Shown: positions 49,301 to 56,141 of the stretch, piece by piece
Layout of the letters: each line of letters starts with the position of its first letter
Numbering within the stretch: position 1 is the stretch's first letter
Assembly (NCBI GenBank): GCA_031841125.1
Contig: CM063106.1
Coordinates: 45,621,806 to 45,685,805, forward strand
Length of the DNA: 64,000 bases
Direction: 5' to 3'
Origin: Acanthococcus lagerstroemiae
Taxonomy: Eukaryota; Arthropoda; Insecta; Hemiptera; Eriococcidae
Translations under genes and position numbers: made by a program
The notes under the pieces: model-generated
Seen by the model: the letters and a program-made list of their open reading frames with translations, nothing else
Databases searched by the model: none
Told to the model about the DNA's origin: nothing

Positions 49301-52300
49301 GAACTTATTTCAATCATAAAAAAAAAATTAAAATTACTTCCGGGAAAATTTGGGCTGACAGGAAGAAAGGGGCCTCAGGGCAAAAAATCATTTTTGTGAT
49401 AACAATTGTTGTTGACTAATTTTTGGCCGCTCTTTCGCCTAGTGTATTGTCGAAAAAATTCTAAAAAATTTTCCCAAACGGCTGTAAGTCTTCAAAGTTG
49501 AGTGTCTCCGTAACGTGAAAACGTCATCAATTATCCGTTCTCCTGTAAAATTTACATTTTTGCGCTGAGGTCCCTTTCTTCCTGTCAGGTCACAAATATT
49601 TTCCAGTTTCTAATCATTGGATCATCAGCTTACATCTTTATATTGATAACAGAAATTTTGATGAACACACTGTATGCGATCCCAACACACTCCAATTCAC
49701 CTACTATGCGCATGCGCTACTATCCCCCTCACACACCACAAAAAGAAGATCTTCCTATACGTTGTTACAGCCAGCAAAGACCTGTATTGAGATGTGGAAT
49801 GGAATGTAGGAGCGCTAGTGTTTACCTCCTAATAAAAGGTTGAGTTATCATTGGGACTCGGAATCAAAGTGGCTGACATCTAGCGGATATTTTGTGAACC
49901 CTCATTGAGTGATCAATGAAGAAAAAATAAATAGACTTGTTACCTTGACATACTGAATTTTTAATCGCAAGTTCGAATATGGATGCTGTGAAGTGTAAAG
50001 GAACCAACCAACATTTGTAAACAAAATGAGTTATTAGTATCATTGGAAGGAGCGTAAAAAGTAGAATTTTTCAAAATTGGGCCTCCGATTAAAAAATGTG
50101 TGCTCACATTGAAAAAAGCTTCTATCAGTAAACATTATGTCATATAGTTTCTGCATCTCTACATGGCCCTTGAACTTCGAATCAAGTGTTCTCAAAAAAC
50201 AGATTTTGCTGGTTGGTTCCCTTACGCTTAACAGCGTTCATATGTAGCTCCCTGCAGTTTAAATTTGAAGCATCCGAAGCATGTCCGTCATTTCTTTATT
50301 TTATAATGATTTTTTTGAAAAAACCGCAATAAGGTTCAGAATGTCATATGGCCACACCTGGAGTTCTAGTACCTTTAATTATATCAGCCATTTTTCAATG
50401 TGTGTAGTTGCATGTATTAATATTTACTGTTTGGCAACACTGATGAACACGTGCCAATGAAAAAGCAGGGTTCCGTGATAAGCGATAAAACCGTGACCAG
50501 GTTCGCTGGTGTCGACTCCTGAAAAGGTGATCAAAGTATGCGTTCCCATAAGAATACATGTAAAACTTGTAATCTTTCAAGCTTTAGTAATTGCTGAAAA
50601 CAGGTTTTTCTGCGTCATATAACAGGTCAAATTAAAGCTTGAAATCTTTAGTTTTTGATGAAAGGTAATATAATGCACTTTATTCGCTCCAATTACAGAT
50701 GAACAAGTTGATTTTCAAATTACTGTTTTTCTATGGAAGTTTACCGTTGATACGAAACGCGCTTGTAAACAACTAATGCATGTAAAAAGGAGCAGTTTCA
50801 AGTTCATAAATGAAAACTAGAGACCTCGGTCTCTGAATTTATCTATTATATGACCCAAGAAAACATTTTATTGACTAGAAAAAGCGAATTCAAGTTACAT
50901 GTATATTCTTATGGTTGATAACGTCCATGATCACCTTTTCAGGAAATTTCACGACAGGGCTACCAACTTAGGAAACTTACGCGTATTGATCGATGCAGTG
51001 TTTCATTCTTTTCAATTGGTACCAAAATGATCACGGTACGTTAAGATTTAGGAGTTCAACAAACTAATTACTGTTGAAGGATAGGGACTTAAGAAGTGCA
51101 GTGATAGATAATTGGAAAAATGTGACGAAAAGCTCAAAAATGAAAGTAGTAAGATGCCTGTGTTTGTTGGAAACATTGACGCTACTTAATATTGAAGAAG
51201 GTTTCGAAGTACCTGCGAGTTTTTTGGAAATTGTACGAGAAAAGTGTTTAGTCCGGACTAGAGCGAAAGCATACGAAATCAAGGAAATGAGAGTTCATAG
51301 AAGAAGTGGGTTTATTAATTAACCAATAGGAAAAGTAAGTTTTGAGTGCTAAACTACCTGGCCGATCAAGAGAGAAGAAGAGTGAGTCATGAGAATGAAA
51401 AGAATGCCGTAGTTTTGAAAAGATCGTGTACCGGAAGTATAGGAATGCAGAAGGCAAAAGACGTTTGTTAAACACTTGCATCGTGCTATGCAGAAAATAT
51501 AGTCCGCCCAGTATAAGTTAACACTCGCATTTTGTCCTACAATGCTGAAGAACTCATTATTCAGGGTTTTCATTTCGCGTATATTTCAAATAACAATGCT
51601 TGCACATTCAAAGTCGTCCCGTTCATTTGTAACACAGAAAAGTGGTGGAAGTCTAGGAAACTGCTGTTTGTAAAAAATAAAAAAATATAGGTATATCTCG
51701 GCGTAGGAGTGAGATAGAAAGATGGGATGAAAACTGGTTTATATAGAATAATGGTACCAGCTCTTGTAATTGCATATAGGTTAATTAAATTACCCCTTCC
51801 GCGTATAATGAACTAGGGTGACGCGCCTACCTCTGGTAAAACAGGAGTGTTAGTTCAAGTAAACCTGACAACTCGCAACGAAATGAAGAGTGCCAACTTA
51901 TACGGGGCGGACTATAGCCAGGCAGGACGATTTATACGAAAATGTACATTGGAGAGAAGTAGGTCACCGCATACCCTTCTTACAATCATATAAAGGCTCT
52001 GAGGTCACTTTCAGTTAACCAGACATATTGCTGACTGGCGCATATTCTACGAATTCTACCTGCTCCTGTCGAAAATCAAGACTGATTTACATTCAGTGAT
52101 TTAGTTCTCCGACTTATTTTCGCTCGCAGACTACCTACTTATATTGCAACTTATTTTTGCATGCATACTACACATATATTTCTTATGGATGTGGAAAGTT
52201 CCCAACGTATTCTAACTTTGCACACATTTTTCAAACCGTCATCAGTAGTTCTGATGGCAGTTAGGTGTAGTTCTTTTTAAACGAAAATATTCCTTGGAGT

Positions 52301-55300
52301 TTTCCTTTTCCATTCATACCAAATAATAAATCTATATAGCGCGGTAAAAGCAGAAAAAGGAAAAACAAGAAAAGTGTGCCAAGCAGAGTCCCGGCTGACC
52401 GTACTCAATTATCCTAACGATCACTTCTCTACGTTGTGTCGTGTCAAATATTCAAAAAGCACCAAGTTTTCGTTTATTATTCAGCATTCGGGTTTCAGGA
52501 AAGTTTTTCTATACATTTTTCTTTGCTTTCCAGGCCGAAATAACCCGATGGGTCAGTAGCAAGCATAATATGGGGATGGTGTTCAATCGGTTAGTTTGGG
52601 AGGAATTCAAATCATGTGCAAATACATTCTGCACGTACGACGATTATAACTGGGATTGGAGTTTATTAGCTGTATCAATGAAGTGTATGTTACACGAACT
52701 GACCACGATGGTGCTGCGAGCTCCTCGAGTTTTCCACATAGGCGAATGGTAAGTATTTTTTTCTAGATATTCATTGTAACTGTATCTTCGAGCTATTCGG
52801 ACTATTACTTACCATTATTATTTATTGTAGGTATAAACCATACAGGTACTCGTATTATTATAGATGATCGAGTCGTGTAGGTACCAAAAATACCTTAGGG
52901 TCACGGGTTGTTAGTTGACACAGAAAACACTTAATCCACAATTCTGAAGTCTGTAAATATATCGAGGAGCTTGATGACTCATTTAAAATAGAACACTCTG
53001 GCTGGCGCTTTTTTTTTTTTTTTTTTTTTGAAACTTGGTTTAATGTCTGATAAAACTCGAGCTTTGAGCGATGAAAGAGGACATGCTTTTTGTGTCAACT
53101 AAACTGTTAGTTGCAGGGCCGCATTCAGCTTTTTTGCGCTATAGGCTATATTTTATTTGCGCCCTGTGGTACACAGCTTTTTCTGCCCCCATCCCATCCT
53201 CTTTGTTAGTGCCAGGTCGATACTTTTTTCAATGAGTAACATTATTTTCAGTGTATTGATACAGCAATTTCTTAAGGAACTTCGAAATCTATATTTAAAT
53301 AAATAGGTTTATGCTTCATTCGATCATTTTATGAAAAGAAAATTGTCATTTTGTCAGTTAAATTGAAACATGTAACATTACAAAAGAGGTATCTAAGTAA
53401 GTATAATAATAGGTAGGTAACAAGCTCTTAATAGGAATGATGACGATAAGGTTATCAGTCTTATGACCGGTTTGATGCAGCTCTCCATTTCTCCCAACAT
53501 ATCTTGTGCAAGTTCTTTCATTTCGTAGTATCACTTACATTTGACATCCTTGATTATCTGTTGAACATACTGGAATCTTTGCCGACCTACCTAATTCTTT
53601 CTCTCCACTCTTCCTTCTAGCAACAATGATATTATTCCTGGGTGCCACAGATTATGCCCTATTAGTTTATCTCTCCTTCTCTTCAGACAATTGCAAATGT
53701 CCATTTTACCTCCTACTCTATTAAGTACTTCCTCATTTCTTACCTTACCTGTCCATTTGATGCTAGGTATCCGCCTATAGCACCACATCTCAAAAGTTTC
53801 GATCGTTCTCTTCTCTGATTTTCCTATGGTCCACGTTTCCCATCCATATAAGGCTACACTCCAAACATAAGTTTTCAAGAATAATTTTTTGATTTCCAGA
53901 TTTGCTTTTTGATTTGAAAAGATTACTTTTTCGATACAATGCTAATCCGGCTTGTGCTATTCTATTACTAATATCTCTTTTACTCCTTCCATCTTTTGTT
54001 ATTTTACTCCCTAAATAGCAAAATTTGCTCACTTCCTCAATCTTTTCCTGTCCAATATTTATACTTAAACTATTATGTTCACATCGATTTCATGCCATTA
54101 CTTTCGTATAATTTTTATTTATTCTCACACGATATTCTATACTCAAAATCTCCTCCATTCCACTTAAAATATTTTCCAAATCAGTAGTTACTACATTCAG
54201 CTAATGAGACAATATCATCTGCAAACCTGAACATCTTGTCTTTACTCGCTCTTTATATGTATAGTGACACCTGCTTCAAATTTTTCTTTTATTTCTTTTA
54301 GGGCCCACTCTGTGTACAGATTAAATAATACTGGAGATAAGGAGCACCCCTGATGCCTTACAATCAGGGGCGGGTCCAGGAAAAAATTTCAGGGGGTTTT
54401 ACAATATGATTCTTGTAAAAATATTTGAAAAGTAATACAGGTTGGCAGGTGTAAATGTAATGTGCGATTTAACAAAAAAAAACCACAATTTTTTGGGGGG
54501 TAAACCCCTTCTCCTGGAACCGCCCCTGATTACACTTTTTCTATATTAGCCTCCCCTTTTTCTCCTTCTATTCTTAATGTGGCTTTCTGTCCTTTATATA
54601 AGTTTAAAATAACTTGTTTTTTTAATATTATTTTATTTCTATCTTTTTTAAAATATCAAACATTTTATCCCATTTAACATTGTCAATAGCTTTTTCAATA
54701 TCAACGAATGTCATATATGTATCCTGCCGCTTTTTGAGTCTCCCATCTACAATTAATTTCAAAGCTAACACTATTTCCCTAGTACCTCTACTTTTTCTAA
54801 ATCCAAACTGATCATCTCCTAATTCTGCGTCTTTAACAGGAATACAACATCTAAATCAAATTTTAAAAAAATTACAGGAATGCCTTTTTCTGGCTGTTAT
54901 TTGCGCTAAAAGTTTCTTTAAGAGCATCTACATTTATAATGAACGGGCCAATTCCGCGACTCAATATTCAATATTGCTAGTCTTTCTAATCTGTACAAAG
55001 AGTTTTTAGAAGAATTTTATCTAACTTTCCTTTTTCGTTCTTTTTTTGTTTTCATCTGTTTTCTTTTTTGCGGTAAAATTTTGCAGCCCTAAAAATTCCT
55101 CAAAATTTTGCGCCATAGGCTATAGCTTTTGTTAGCCTAGTGCTTAATGCGTCCCTGGTTAGTTGACACAGTGGAAAACAAAAATGTTTTGTTAATTGAC
55201 ATGGGAAAAAAAAATAAAAGAAGAAGAAGAAATGTAGAATGTATTACTTCCAGTCATGTTAAGTACAAAATTAATATAAGTTTAGTGATTCTTCGAAGTT

Positions 55301-56141
55301 GAAAGTGTAGTAACAATTTTGCTGAGAGGTTTCCTTTTATTTTAAAGACACAACACATTGGAGAACATCGTTTTTGGCTACTGTTGTCACATCTCAGACA
55401 TTTGGGAAGGAAAACATTGAAGACGCGTTATTGGCACGTTATAGAAATGCGATGTCAAAAGCCTGATCGTATAGGCATGTTTAGAAGACATCTAGAAATA
55501 GTAAATCATGTGTCAACTAACAACCTTAAAATTGTGTCATTTAGCAACTTATCGTTTTCTTACCTTCTCGATGCTGTGACTAATCGAATTTTTCTTCGAA
55601 CCCCATCAAACTGCACATCATCAGAACCGGCATGATTTCATCTTCCGAACGGTGTATAATTTATACTTCCGAAAGAGAAAAAAACGATCAGGGACAAAGA
55701 TTACTAAGAAGTTCTGAAATCACATTGCCTGATGGGCTTTGTGATAAGAAAAATGATGCGATGTTGCCAAAACTACATTGACAACATCGTTGCCATATAG
55801 CTCACCTATTGTAAACATTTTTTCAGCCCGATCGTGCTATTTTAATATGCCTAAACTACGGTGTGTCAAGTGTCAACTAACAACCCGTGACCCTACATAT
55901 TGATTAATCGTCATTTTGATGTTACAGCGGTGTACATCATAAGAATAGTTGCAAAAGTACAAGCACTCTGCGACGAGTTCAAAAGATATTGGCAGCGTCG
56001 TCGGTGCATCTGTATCCGCGGAAACTGCTGCTTACGCAGACGGTGACGAAGAAGTACCTGAAAAAGGCCAAAGGAAACGGCGGCTGGGGTGATATGCGTG
56101 ATCACGAGTTATGTTTGAAAATAGTCGGAGCATCCAGATAG
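19171..56141 (+). CDS. MGAT2: MGAT2: alpha-1,6-mannosyl-glycoprotein 2-beta-N-acetylglucosaminyltransferase (GnT-II), 7 coding exons
   Basis: Seen: joining 19171-19368, 26534-26743, 33111-33352, 43329-43474, 48255-48415, 52534-52748 and 55928-56141 gives one open frame of 461 residues. Every junction is GT-AG and all phases agree. Residues 19-36 form one membrane anchor after a short basic N-terminus, so this is a type II Golgi protein; a poorly conserved stem follows. The catalytic domain starts near residue 125. It contains the VHNR start, FSHD, GHYREAKF, QTKHHWWWK (242-250), the metal/UDP-binding EED (272-274), CTYDDYNWDW (352-361) and a terminal NGGWGDMRDHELC. Human MGAT2 is 447 residues, so the length fits. 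Known role: it transfers GlcNAc from UDP-GlcNAc to the alpha-1,6 mannose arm, starting the second antenna of complex N-glycans. I chose the ATG at 19171 over the in-frame one at 19123 because a pyrimidine-rich acceptor ends at 19159. Any 5-prime UTR exon is unidentified. Vertebrate MGAT2 coding sequence is intronless, so seven exons are notable. Confidence 0.96.
22698..22905 (+). repeat. Two-copy tandem repeat, ~100 bp
   Basis: AAATGCCAACCACTATGTTC ... AGTATACCCAGTAGTAAAAG ... AAAATGCT is repeated directly downstream with small insertions. Non-coding. Confidence 0.7.
24459..24618 (+). mobile_element. Short MITE-like repeat E, copy 2
   Basis: CGCAAATAGGGTTCAGAACT at the left and CTATTTGCGCCTATG at the right form an inverted repeat of nine bases. 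The internal GGGGGGCTTAAGCCCCC is a perfect palindrome core. It lies in MGAT2 intron 1. Confidence 0.65.
26534..26743 (+). CDS. MGAT2: MGAT2 coding exon 2 (stem and entry to catalytic domain)
   Basis: The acceptor is a run of 18 or more T followed by GTGCAG, ending at 26533. The exon encodes residues 67-136 in phase 0, starting AYHKYL and ending LVIVIQ. That last string is the first beta strand of the GnT-II catalytic fold and leads directly into VHNR in the next exon. The donor is CAA/GTAAGT at 26744. The frame stays open past the donor, but that extension is intron. Confidence 0.93.
29180..29342. mobile_element. Diverged copy of the 34125 MITE family
   Basis: TTGGGCTGCAGTATTATTGC, a run like CTCCCCTCCCGCAAA, then GACTGCAGCCCAGTCAGCC and GTCTGGTAAAAATCAGCGCTG follow the order of the 34125-34294 element. 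The flanks CTCGACCT and CTTGTACT match at five of eight positions, consistent with an old TSD. Large open frames crossing it (28874-29383) are not genes. Confidence 0.65.
30191..30602 (+). mobile_element. tRNA-derived SINE, copy 1, interrupted by a MITE
   Basis: The head TGGTTGGCCAAGCGGATAGC (A-box region) is followed by GGTCCCGGGTTCGGGCTCAC (B-box region). The body then contains GCTAAGACAGCCTTAACAG, CTCCCCGACG and GATTCCAGGGCTCAG. The same order occurs at 31968-32180. In copy 1 the body is split at 30367-30557. Confidence 0.8.
30367..30557. mobile_element. ~190 bp MITE with GGCGCGGATCCA termini inside the SINE
   Basis: CAGGCGCGGATCCA at 30367 pairs with TGGATCCGCGCCT at 30545-30557. Comparison with SINE copy 2 shows the SINE sequence is continuous on either side once this block is removed. 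The TSD is not clear. Confidence 0.75.
31599..31670 (+). tRNA. tRNA-Asp(GTC)-like sequence, copy 1
   Basis: 72 bases with the insect tRNA-Asp layout: TAGTATAGTGGTTAGTATC (D arm/A box), anticodon loop CTGTCAC with GTC, and GGGGTTCGATTC (T loop/B box). The anticodon stem CCCGC pairs poorly with GTTGA (functional genes have GCGGG) and the acceptor stem has mismatches. It is probably a pseudogene or a tRNA-derived repeat, though the internal promoter looks intact. Confidence 0.65.
31890..31961 (+). tRNA. tRNA-Asp(GTC)-like sequence, copy 2
   Basis: Same structure as copy 1, with a better T stem (CGGGG/CCCCG) and acceptor stem (TCTTCGG/CCAGGGA, one mismatch) but the same damaged anticodon stem, CCCGC against GTTGA. 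The shared defect shows that the two copies derive from one already-altered parent by local duplication. Confidence 0.65.
31968..32180 (+). mobile_element. tRNA-derived SINE, copy 2 (uninterrupted)
   Basis: GGTCTGCTTGGCCGAGTGGA gives the A box and GGTTCCGGGTTCGAGCCCAC the B box. The tRNA-unrelated body AGGACTAAGACAGCCCTGAC...CTCCCCGACG...GATTCCAAGACTC matches copy 1. The head resembles a class II tRNA (Ser/Leu), but no acceptor stem closes, so it is not a tRNA gene. It begins seven bases after a tRNA-Asp-like sequence. Confidence 0.78.
33111..33352 (+). CDS. MGAT2: MGAT2 coding exon 3 (nucleotide-binding region)
   Basis: The acceptor TTGCAG ends at 33110. The exon encodes residues 137-216 plus two bases of codon 217. 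It carries VHNRLMYLRH, LLVFSHDYYD, VIQIFYPYSIQ and NDCPRNINRK, which match animal GnT-II along their length. The donor GA/GTGAGT is at 33353. This is one of the most strongly conserved stretches of the gene. Confidence 0.97.
34125..34294. mobile_element. 170 bp hAT-like MITE, perfect TSD TATAGCCC
   Basis: It starts CAGGGCCGGTTTTAAG and ends GGTGAAACCTGCGCTG, with TATAGCCC at 34117-34124 and 34295-34302. The internal CCTGGGCTGCAGTATTTTTG and GGGCTGCAGCTCAGTCAG are short repeats. It is non-coding, typical of hAT MITEs. A relative lies at 29180-29342. Confidence 0.88.
35255..35370 (-). repeat. Dispersed repeat F, copy 1 (inverted relative to 60335)
   Basis: On the minus strand AATCCGTTGTCGAAATTGAG ... 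TTGACCACATTGTCGA ... GGCAACGGAGCGTCG matches 60335-60450. It is internal to the 2845 bp hAT-like element. Confidence 0.65.
35760..36133. mobile_element. 374 bp inverted-repeat MITE (CAAGGTGTCTAC family)
   Basis: The left end CAAGGTGTCTACAGG matches the inverted right end TTGTAGACACCTTG. The flanks are TTGAA on both sides (35755-35759 and 36134-36138). The interior has GGAAAAAGTCAGGAATTT repeated near both ends. It resembles the CAGGGTGTC element at 12603 and the repeat blocks ending near 1100 and 3275. Confidence 0.65.
36192..36303. repeat. 112 bp near-palindrome, 40 bp arms
   Basis: The left arm 36192-36231 (starting TACGTATCAGTG, ending GTACGA) is complementary to the right arm 36264-36303 with few mismatches. 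Both arms carry AAAGTAACCGATT or its complement. The 32-base centre is GC-rich with repeated GCGAGCGCAGCGAG. A transcript through it would fold into a long hairpin. Confidence 0.75.
36431..37093. mobile_element. 663 bp hAT-like element, perfect TSD GTCATGAG
   Basis: TIR TAGGGCTAGGAAAAATATGC at 36431 is matched inverted at the right end (GCATATTTTTCCTAGCCCTA, ending 37093). GTCATGAG precedes it (36423-36430) and follows it (37094-37101). The interior is dominated by GCATATTTTGGCATATT motifs. No coding capacity is seen. It is nested inside the 34896-37740 element and landed at the 5-prime edge of a 5S-like sequence. Confidence 0.88.
37097..37212 (+). pseudogene. 5S rRNA-like sequence
   Basis: GAATACATAGGTTC at 37117 aligns without gaps to positions 21-34 of animal 5S rRNA. 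GAAGTTAAGC follows at the right distance, then GTGGTTAGTACTTGGATGGG and TGACCGCTCAG, which is the C-box region. The internal promoter side is well preserved, but the first 20 bases and the 3-prime stem are diverged, and a hAT-like element abuts its start. It may be a 5S pseudogene or the head of a 5S-derived SINE. Confidence 0.7.
38188..38524. mobile_element. 337 bp piggyBac-like MITE between TTAA sites
   Basis: TTAA (38184-38187) is followed by CCCTTTCGCTC; the right end reads GAGCGAAAGGG followed by TTAA (38525-38528). TTAA duplication with CCCTTT-type ends is the piggyBac signature. No coding frame. Confidence 0.8.
38571..38800. repeat. Degenerate GACTC-rich repeat
   Basis: Words such as ACTCACTCAGACTCTTTCAG and GAGACTCACTCGGATTTG recur irregularly at 15-25 base intervals. 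A similar patch lies at 43700-43960. Confidence 0.6.
38950..41500 (-). mobile_element. Degraded I/LOA/R1-type LINE with RNase H remnant, copy C
   Basis: On the minus strand 41328-40828 encodes YKAPGPDGIYP, then YRPISLSSFMLKTLERLI and YRAGRSVELSLHSL. 40883-40614 carries TDIQGAFDATSHES (motif A) and GCPQGG followed by VLSP, with a frameshift in a poly-C run near 40670. GYTDDLAVVV (YADD mutated to YTDD) lies near 40570. Downstream are RNase H fragments (LGEGVTILQAEVMAI near 39670, MIAGKLANEG near 39420) and a cysteine-containing tail VGLLTGHGATKHMW at 39189-38956. The RNase H after the RT separates it from copies A and B. It is inactive and 5-prime truncated. Confidence 0.8.
42866..42897. repeat. 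(TG)n microsatellite followed by a G run
   Basis: TGTGTG repeats running into about 13 G, in MGAT2 intron 3. Confidence 0.9.
43329..43474 (+). CDS. MGAT2: MGAT2 coding exon 4 (GHYREAKF and QTKHHWWWK)
   Basis: The acceptor TGTTTCAG ends at 43328. The first G completes Glu217. Residues 218-265 include PDSYGHYREAKF and QTKHHWWWK, diagnostic for GnT-II. The exon ends with one base of Gly266 before the donor GTATCG at 43475. The open frame continues for about 90 bases past the donor, but that extension is intronic. Confidence 0.97.
44255..45160. mobile_element. 906 bp hAT-like element, perfect TSD ACTACAGT
   Basis: It starts CAGGGCCGTACC and ends GGGTACGGCCCTG. ACTACAGT is present at 44247-44254 and 45161-45168. 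The two ends each resemble a complete short MITE: 44255-44396 closes with GGGTACGGCTCTG, and 44914-45160 opens with CAGGGCCGTAACCCCC. Both carry TTGAGACGGAGARGAGGG. Only the outermost ends share a TSD, so the unit moved as a whole. Confidence 0.82.
45394..45918. mobile_element. 525 bp element with 38 bp terminal inverted repeats
   Basis: Arms 45394-45431 and 45881-45918 are inverted copies (TGTCTCATGCACAC... against ...GTGTACATGAGACA, with CCTAAGTGACA next to them). It encloses the copy at 45455-45716. No TSD is fixed by eye. Confidence 0.6.
45455..45716 (+). mobile_element. MITE with ~40 bp TIRs (CAGGAAGAAAGGGACCT family), copy 1
   Basis: The left arm contains TATGTGACCTACCAGGAAGA and the right arm its inverse TTTCTTCCTGGCATGTCACA. 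The interior CACTCAACTTTGAAGACTTA and GAGCGGCCAAAAATTAGTCA is shared, inverted, with 49346-49599. A 72-codon frame inside is not a gene. Confidence 0.75.
48255..48415 (+). CDS. MGAT2: MGAT2 coding exon 5 (EED metal-binding motif)
   Basis: No long ATG-initiated frame covers this exon. It was found by continuing the exon 4 frame into conserved sequence. The acceptor ATTTACAG ends at 48254. The exon completes Gly266 and encodes residues 267-319. It carries VVFFEEDHYVAPDF, where E272-E273-D274 is the DXD-equivalent site that holds metal and UDP-GlcNAc in this family, then a CPQC pair and SLGSY. The donor AAG/GTTAGC is at 48416, phase 0. Confidence 0.96.
48722..49187. mobile_element. 466 bp hAT-like element, near-perfect TSD
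   Basis: Left TIR CAGTGTATTGCAGC and right GCTGCAATACACTG. The flanks are GTACATAC (48714-48721) and GTACAGAC (49188-49195), seven of eight equal. A second full left end (CAGTGTATTGCAGCCAGC) occurs inside at 48998, and the body is rich in GAAAGCCAAAAGCC, so the unit holds two head-to-tail copies of its left part. Confidence 0.82.
49346..49599 (-). mobile_element. MITE with ~40 bp TIRs, copy 2 (inverted)
   Basis: Read on the minus strand it follows copy 1 at 45455-45716 closely over the whole length. Its own arms TGACAGGAAGAAAGGGGCCT and TCCCTTTCTTCCTGTCA are inverted repeats. The two copies lie in neighbouring MGAT2 introns 4 and 5. Confidence 0.75.
49979..50241. mobile_element. 263 bp element with 32 bp TIRs
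   Basis: Arms 49979-50010 and 50210-50241 pair as inverted repeats with few mismatches, around GTAAAGGAACCAACCA and TGGTTGGTTCCCTTAC. The interior is AT-rich and non-coding. TSD not resolved. Confidence 0.65.
50517..50944. mobile_element. 428 bp inverted-repeat element
   Basis: TCCTGAAAAGGTGATCA at the left is repeated inverted (TGATCACCTTTTCAGGA) at the right. The similarity continues inward through CATAAGAATACATGTAA and its complement, giving arms of roughly 55 bases. Non-coding. Confidence 0.65.
52534..52748 (+). CDS. MGAT2: MGAT2 coding exon 6 (acceptor-side catalytic region)
   Basis: The acceptor CTTTCCAG ends at 52533. The exon encodes residues 320-390 plus TG of Cys391. It contains SSKHNMGMVFNR, then TFCTYDDYNWDW. 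In human GnT-II the catalytic base is reported to lie in this acidic cluster. It ends in PRVFHIGE. The donor TG/GTAAGT is at 52749. An open frame in the same register begins 93 bases upstream, but the FFAFQ run before the exon is intron. Confidence 0.97.
53450..54890 (-). mobile_element. Degraded LINE reverse transcriptase, copy B
   Basis: Minus-strand frames give, in order, DDQFGFRKSRGTREI and VDIEKAIDNV (RT motif A) near 54800-54650, the intact motif C MFRFADDIVSLAE near 54230, VSKFCYLGSKITKDGR near 54030, and SVALYGWETWTIGK then CYRRIPSIKWTGKVRNEEVL and KRRRDKLIGHNL at 53880-53590. Several stops and frameshifts are present. It belongs to the same broad endonuclease-RT family as copy A but keeps the RT core that copy A has lost. 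It lacks its endonuclease and is split by a MITE at 54365-54528. The whole copy lies inside a hAT-like element. Confidence 0.8.
54365..54528. mobile_element. 164 bp hAT-like MITE inside LINE copy B
   Basis: CAGGGGCGGGTCCAGGA at the left and TCCTGGAACCGCCCCTG at the right. The flanks CTTACAAT (54357-54364) and ATTACACT (54529-54536) match at six of eight. The LINE frame runs up to both edges, so the MITE is younger than the LINE. Confidence 0.82.
55928..56141 (+). CDS. MGAT2: MGAT2 terminal coding exon 7
   Basis: The acceptor GATGTTACAG ends at 55927. The first C completes Cys391, giving GEC-GVHHKNSCKS as in animal GnT-II. Residues 392-461 end with GNGGWGDMRDHELC and a short tail, then TAG at 56139-56141. 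The acceptor lies only about 33 bases after the right end of the TA-flanked transposon in intron 6. Candidate poly(A) signals downstream are ATTAAA at 57447 followed by GT-rich sequence, and AATAAA near 57930; neither is proven. Confidence 0.95.

Larger units (their letters stand above)
48416..52533 (+). other. MGAT2 intron 5
   Basis: 4118 bases with four short inverted-repeat elements (48722, 49346, 49979, 50517). 50945-52533 contains no recognisable feature; frames at 51064-51573 on both strands lack conserved motifs. Confidence 0.88.
53114..55157. mobile_element. 2044 bp hAT-like element, perfect TSD GTTAGTTG
   Basis: The left end CAGGGCCGCATTCAGC with GCGCTATAGGCTATA is matched inverted by GCGCCATAGGCTATAGC ... 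GCATTAAGC...CCCTG reversed at the right end (CTTAATGCGTCCCTG, ending 55157). GTTAGTTG lies at 53106-53113 and 55158-55165. The interior is mostly LINE copy B. Confidence 0.88.
52898..55893. mobile_element. TA-flanked element with 24 bp perfect TIRs, hosting a hAT-like insertion
   Basis: GGGTCACGGGTTGTTAGTTG plus four more bases at 52898-52921 is exactly inverted at 55870-55893, with TA on both sides (52896-52897 and 55894-55895). The same GTTAGTTGACAC/GTGTCAACTAAC string recurs at 53092-53113, 55158-55170 and 55510-55523. Without the inner insertion it is about 0.94 kb. TA flanks point to Tc1/mariner-like transposition, but no transposase is visible. It nearly fills MGAT2 intron 6. Confidence 0.8.

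Noticed and set aside
54365..54528. Target duplication other than hAT for this MITE
   Set aside because: Two- and four-base alternatives (TA, TTAA) do not fit the flanks; the 8 bp pair with two mismatches together with CAGGG termini is the best reading.
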